Assembly (NCBI RefSeq): GCF_046844695.1
Contig: NZ_CP177354.1
Location: 744,001-808,000, forward strand
Direction: 5' to 3'
DNA: 64,000 nt
Source: Pokkaliibacter plantistimulans
GTDB taxonomy: Bacteria > Pseudomonadota > Gammaproteobacteria > Pseudomonadales > Balneatricaceae
The notes under the pieces are model-generated. The model saw only the letters and a list, made by a program, of their open reading frames with translations. It was not told the origin of the DNA and made no database searches. Both the position numbers and the translations under genes were made by a program. Positions 60,311-64,000 of the stretch are shown here, piece by piece; position 1 is the first letter of the stretch, and each line of letters opens with the position of its first letter.

Positions 60311-62080
60311 ATGTGTGGCCTTGCAGGAGAACTTCGCTTTAACGACGGACCGAGCCAGCTGGCGATGCTGGAGCGCATGAATCATCGTCATATTCCCCGT
60401 GGACCCCATGCGGACGGGGTATTCCATCAGAACCGGGTGAGTCTCGGTCATCGCCGTCTTAAGGTAATGGACCTGTCCGAACACTCCCAGCAACCGATGT
60501 ACGACCCCCATCTGGGCCTCGCCCTGGTGTTCAATGGCGCCATTTACAACTACCGTGAGTTGCGCCATGAGCTGCAGGGTATGGGCTATGCCTTCTACTC
60601 CGATGGTGATACCGAAGTCATCCTCAAGGCTTACCACGCCTGGGGAGAAGCCTGTCTGCAGCGCTTCAACGGCATGTTTGCCATTGCCATCTGGAATCAG
60701 GCCAGTGGTGATCTGTGGCTGGCCCGTGACCGGCTGGGGATCAAGCCGCTGTATTACAGTCAGGATGCCGAACATCTGGTGTTCGCCTCGACGCTGCCCG
60801 CCCTGCTGGAAGACTCGCGCGTCAGCCGTGAGCTGGACGCCGAAGCCCTGCACTTCTATCTGCATTTCCATTCCGTGGTGCCCGCCCCGCGTACCCTGCT
60901 CAAACAGGTGAAGAAGCTGGAGCCGGGCCACTGGCTACGTGTCACGGCCGATGGTCGCAGCTGCAAGCAGAAGTGGTGGGATCTGGCTTTTGGCATGCAG
61001 GATGCCGATCGCAACCGCTCCGAGCAGGACTGGCAGGAGGCGCTGCTGGCCGAACTGCGGGGGGCGGTGGCGCGGCGTAACGTGGCGGCGGTGGATGTCG
61101 GTATTCTGCTGTCGGGCGGTGTCGACTCTTCGCTGCTGACGGCGTTACTGCATGAGGTCAAACCGGACATCCATACCTTTTCTATCGGCTTCGATGCAGT
61201 GAACGGTGAGCAGGGCGATGAGTTTGTTTACTCCGACATCATCGCCAGACACTTCAACACCCGGCACAGCCAGATACGTATCGCCCCCGAACGGATGCTG
61301 ACGGCGCTGCCCAAAGCCATTGCCGCCATGTCGGAGCCGATGGTCAGCCATGACTGCGTCGCCTTTTATCTGCTGTCCGAAGAAGTGTCCAAGTCCTGCC
61401 GGGTGGTGCAGAGCGGCCAGGGGGCGGATGAAATCTTCGCCGGTTATCACTGGTATCCGCCGCTGGCCGACAGCCATGACGCGGTGGCCAGCTATCGTGC
61501 GGCGTTCTTTGACCGCAGTTATGAAGAGTACATCCATACCGTCACACCCCAGTGGCAGACGCCTGATCTGGCCGGTGAGTTTGTCCGCAGCCACTTTGCC
61601 GCCTTTGGCGCGGATGACCCGGTGGACAAGGCCCTGCGGCTGGACAGCCAGATCATGCTGGTGGATGACCCGGTCAAGCGGGTCGATACCATGACCATGG
61701 CGCACAGTCTGGAAGCGCGGGTGCCCTTCCTTGATCACCAGTTGGTGGAATTTGCCGCCCGCATTCCTGCCCGCTACAAGCTGGCCCATGACGGCAAGGG
61801 CATTCTCAAGCAGGTGGCACGCCAGCTGATTCCCCATGAAGTGATTGATCGTCCCAAGGGCTACTTCCCGGTGCCAGCGCTGAAATATCTGCGCGGACCG
61901 GTGCTGGATCAGGTGCAGGAAGCACTGATGGGGCGCAAGGCCCGCGAACGCGGACTGTTCAACACCGATTATGTCGAGCAGCTGCTGGCCCGCCCCGACG
62001 ACCACATCACCCCGTTGCGTGGCTCTAAACTGTGGCAGCTGGGCTTACTGGAACTGTGGTTGCAGGAACAGGGAATCTGA
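60311..62080 (+). CDS. asnO: N-acetylglutaminylglutamine amidotransferase
   Basis: 589 residues, asparagine-synthase-like: N-terminal class II glutaminase with Cys2 (MCGLAGE) and a synthetase domain with PP-loop SGGVDSS (268-274) and SGQGADEIFAGY. The N-terminus and the adjacent fused acetyltransferase/ligase gene identify it as the enzyme that amidates N-acetylglutaminylglutamine to NAGGN, an osmoprotectant dipeptide known from pseudomonads and Sinorhizobium. First gene of the operon, behind an AT-rich leader. Confidence 0.93.
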   Translation: MCGLAGELRFNDGPSQLAMLERMNHRHIPRGPHADGVFHQNRVSLGHRRLKVMDLSEHSQQPMYDPHLGLALVFNGAIYNYRELRHELQGMGYAFYSDGDTEVILKAYHAWGEACLQRFNGMFAIAIWNQASGDLWLARDRLGIKPLYYSQDAEHLVFASTLPALLEDSRVSRELDAEALHFYLHFHSVVPAPRTLLKQVKKLEPGHWLRVTADGRSCKQKWWDLAFGMQDADRNRSEQDWQEALLAELRGAVARRNVAAVDVGILLSGGVDSSLLTALLHEVKPDIHTFSIGFDAVNGEQGDEFVYSDIIARHFNTRHSQIRIAPERMLTALPKAIAAMSEPMVSHDCVAFYLLSEEVSKSCRVVQSGQGADEIFAGYHWYPPLADSHDAVASYRAAFFDRSYEEYIHTVTPQWQTPDLAGEFVRSHFAAFGADDPVDKALRLDSQIMLVDDPVKRVDTMTMAHSLEARVPFLDHQLVEFAARIPARYKLAHDGKGILKQVARQLIPHEVIDRPKGYFPVPALKYLRGPVLDQVQEALMGRKARERGLFNTDYVEQLLARPDDHITPLRGSKLWQLGLLELWLQEQGI

Positions 62081-62082
62081 CC

Positions 62083-63954
62083 GTGAACATACCCAAGCGT
62101 ACGGCGCTGATCGCCAGGGACAGCAACACCAGCGAGCCGGAACGACCTGCGGCGCCCTCATTGCCCGGTAAGCGCGGCAGCGTACCTGTCGCCGCCCGGG
62201 GAGAACGCCAGAGTGGCAGTGAACGGCAACGGATGCTGCGCCGACGCCAGCCTTCTTATGCGCATCTGCAGGCAGCCCGCCACCGTGGTCATCAGCAGGC
62301 ACCGGCCATCAAGCCCAATGTCAGTCTGCATTGCGGCTGGGGGCGGCTGCTGTTTGGCCATACCTTCGTCAATGAACAGGAGCTGGCGGCCACGCTGCTG
62401 GAAGAAAGCCAGGGTGAACGCGACATCGCCTTCTATGTCGCCCGTCCGCACGTGGTGGTGAGCCATGACCCGCAGCGGCTGTTCCTCGACCCGTCCGACA
62501 GTTACCGCCTGTGGCTGAGCGAATACCAGCCCAAGCGTGACCGGGTGAAGGGAGTGCGGGTGCGGCGCCTGCGGACGCTGGCCGATATCGAGCAGGTCAA
62601 TGCCATCTACCAGCGCTGCCGGATGCAGCCACTGGATGTTGATGTGGTAATGGACAAGCGCAATTCGCAGGAGCAGCTGTATCTGCTGGCCGAAGACTGC
62701 CATACCGGCGCGGTGCTGGGTGCGGTGCTGGGGCTCAACCACGCTCTGGCCTTCAATGACCCCGAATCCGGCTCCAGCCTGTGGAGTCTGGCGGTAGACC
62801 CCGGCTGCCAGACACCGCAGGTAGGGGAAACCCTGGTGCGGCATCTGGCCGAGAAGATGCAGACCCGCGGCTGCCATTATCTGGACCTGTCGGTGCTGCA
62901 TACCAATCAGGCCGCGATCAGCCTTTACCAGCGCCTGGGCTTCCGCCAGATTCAAACCTTCGCGGTGAAGAAAAAGAACGCCATCAATCAGGCGCTGTAT
63001 ACCGACACCTCGCCGCTGGATGTGCTTAATCCCTATGCCCGCATCATTGTTGATGAGGCCATCAGCCGTGGCATTCACGTCGATGTGGAAGATGCCGAGC
63101 ACAATATCTTCACCCTGAGCTGGGGCGGGCGGCGTATTCGCTGCCATGAAAGTCTGTCAGACCTGACCCCGGCCACCGCCATGACCCTGTGTCAGAACAA
63201 GTGGCTGACCCAGCGCTGTCTGCAGCGTGCCGGGCTGAAGACCCCGGCTGGGGTGATGCTGGCCGACGATCAGGACCCGGCGGAACTGCTTGAGACACTG
63301 GGCTCACGGCTGGTGGTCAAACCTCACGATGGTGAGCAGGGCAAGGGGATCGCGGTCGATGTACGCGATGCCGAAACGCTGCGAGCGGCGGTAACGACAG
63401 CGCAGCGCTATTCCTCACAGGTGCTGATCGAGCCTTTCTGTCAGGGTGACGACCTGCGCGTGCTGGTCATCAACGACGAGGTGGTGGCGGCCGCGGTACG
63501 TCGTCCGGCGACCATTTGCGGCACCGGCCAGCACAGCATTGCCGAGCTGATCGAACGCACCAGCCGCCGGCGGGCTGCCATGACCGGCGGTGAGAGCACT
63601 ATCCCGATGGACGGTGAAACCCGCCGCTGTGTCGAAGCCGCGGGTTACCGGCTGGAGGATGTGCTGGCGGAAGGGCGCAGTCTGGCGGTGCGCAAGACCG
63701 CCAATCTGCATACCGGCGGCACGCTGGAGGATGTCACCACGGTGCTGCATCCGGCCCTGCGTGAAGCGGCCCTGCGCGCCGCACGGGCGCTGCAGATCCC
63801 GGTCACCGGCATCGACATGCTGGTGCCCGACCCCACCCTGCCCGATTACGTGCTGATCGAGGCCAACGAGCGCCCGGGGCTGGCCAATCATGAGCCGCAC
63901 CCGACGGCGCAACGCTTCATTGATATGTTGTTTCCCACCACCCGCCAACACTGA
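62083..63954 (+). CDS. ngg: N-acetylglutaminylglutamine synthetase (GNAT plus ATP-grasp)
   Basis: 623 residues if the GTG at 62083 is used, 2 bp after the asnO stop; an ATG at 62233 would give 573, closer to the usual length, and the first 50 residues look disordered. A GNAT domain (about 150-320; QTPQVGETLVRHLAEKMQTRG, NQAAISLYQRLGF) is fused to a C-terminal ATP-grasp ligase (about 340-620; LVVKPHDGEQGKGIAVDV, VLIEANERPG). It acetylates glutamine and joins a second one. A third operon gene, often an M42 peptidase, may lie beyond the window. Confidence 0.92.
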   Translation: MNIPKRTALIARDSNTSEPERPAAPSLPGKRGSVPVAARGERQSGSERQRMLRRRQPSYAHLQAARHRGHQQAPAIKPNVSLHCGWGRLLFGHTFVNEQELAATLLEESQGERDIAFYVARPHVVVSHDPQRLFLDPSDSYRLWLSEYQPKRDRVKGVRVRRLRTLADIEQVNAIYQRCRMQPLDVDVVMDKRNSQEQLYLLAEDCHTGAVLGAVLGLNHALAFNDPESGSSLWSLAVDPGCQTPQVGETLVRHLAEKMQTRGCHYLDLSVLHTNQAAISLYQRLGFRQIQTFAVKKKNAINQALYTDTSPLDVLNPYARIIVDEAISRGIHVDVEDAEHNIFTLSWGGRRIRCHESLSDLTPATAMTLCQNKWLTQRCLQRAGLKTPAGVMLADDQDPAELLETLGSRLVVKPHDGEQGKGIAVDVRDAETLRAAVTTAQRYSSQVLIEPFCQGDDLRVLVINDEVVAAAVRRPATICGTGQHSIAELIERTSRRRAAMTGGESTIPMDGETRRCVEAAGYRLEDVLAEGRSLAVRKTANLHTGGTLEDVTTVLHPALREAALRAARALQIPVTGIDMLVPDPTLPDYVLIEANERPGLANHEPHPTAQRFIDMLFPTTRQH

Positions 63955-64000
63955 GCGCTGTATTTCCGCCCGGTGAAATCAGGCGTTCCCGGCGAAGGGA

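Overview
The window is a 64 kb piece of a GC-rich gammaproteobacterial chromosome. The mix of genes (YheV/PrlC, ZapE, E. coli-type ArgG, AMP nucleosidase, N-acetylglutaminylglutamine amide synthesis, a thermostable-hemolysin cluster, AGCS alanine symporter) fits a marine or brackish Oceanospirillales-type organism. I cannot name the genus from sequence alone. There are no rRNA or tRNA genes, no CRISPR array, no prophage and no intact transposase. Most of the window is ordinary housekeeping and accessory metabolism.

Layout: 1-2.5 kb, ilvA tail and methionine salvage (mtnBCD). 2.8-6 kb, a periplasmic binding protein abutting a membrane diguanylate cyclase, then an SDR. 6-12 kb, a hairpin-rich 3' region, aspA, a divergent HypT-like LysR and a cystine-type ABC transporter. 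12-19 kb, zapE, NfeD/SPFH membrane proteins and a QseB/PmrA-type two-component system. 19-22 kb, flavin reductase, GST and tag. 22-27 kb, a MocR regulator divergent from a PNPOx-GNAT-PaiB-EamA operon. 27-32 kb, amn, GNAT, LysR and a phosphoesterase. 31.9-33.4 kb, a graveyard of C-terminal remnants of a sugar-acid/carboxylate gene cluster. 33.6-35.3 kb, M23 peptidase and TPR protein. 35.4-39.2 kb, a four-gene cluster (thermostable hemolysin, AMP-ligase, haem-oxygenase-like oxidase, SDR). 39.6-40.4 kb, PepSY protein and cytochrome b561. 41-54.7 kb, argG, ggt, FtrA/rhodanese, a miniature flagellin, aminopeptidase P, an exported YgiD and an alanine symporter. 55-60 kb, a binding protein, yheV-prlC, gamma-carbonic anhydrase and gpt. 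60.3-64 kb, the NAGGN osmolyte operon behind an AT-rich structured leader.

The most interesting signal links distant parts of the window. Three promoters share one architecture: CTTAAG-N5-CTTAAG (one half-site has a single mismatch), then exactly 10 bp, then a TANNNT -10 element. They lie before the two-component system (16.7 kb), before the thermostable-hemolysin cluster (39.2 kb, minus strand) and before PepSY/cytochrome b561 (39.4 kb). This is the known PmrA/QseB/BqsR type of site, so the two-component system probably autoregulates and switches on both neighbouring units. The hemolysin cluster combines acyl-AMP ligase, GNAT-like, non-haem iron oxidase and SDR chemistry and looks like a small biosynthetic pathway with an unknown product.

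A second theme is a non-autonomous MITE-like repeat of about 140-213 bp. It has four full copies and one decayed fragment, CAGG-ended terminal inverted repeats, and 4 bp target duplications matching YTAR, as for the IS5 group. Two copies sit exactly on the stop codons of aspA and zapE. Their long internal hairpins with T-runs on both strands could act as portable terminators.
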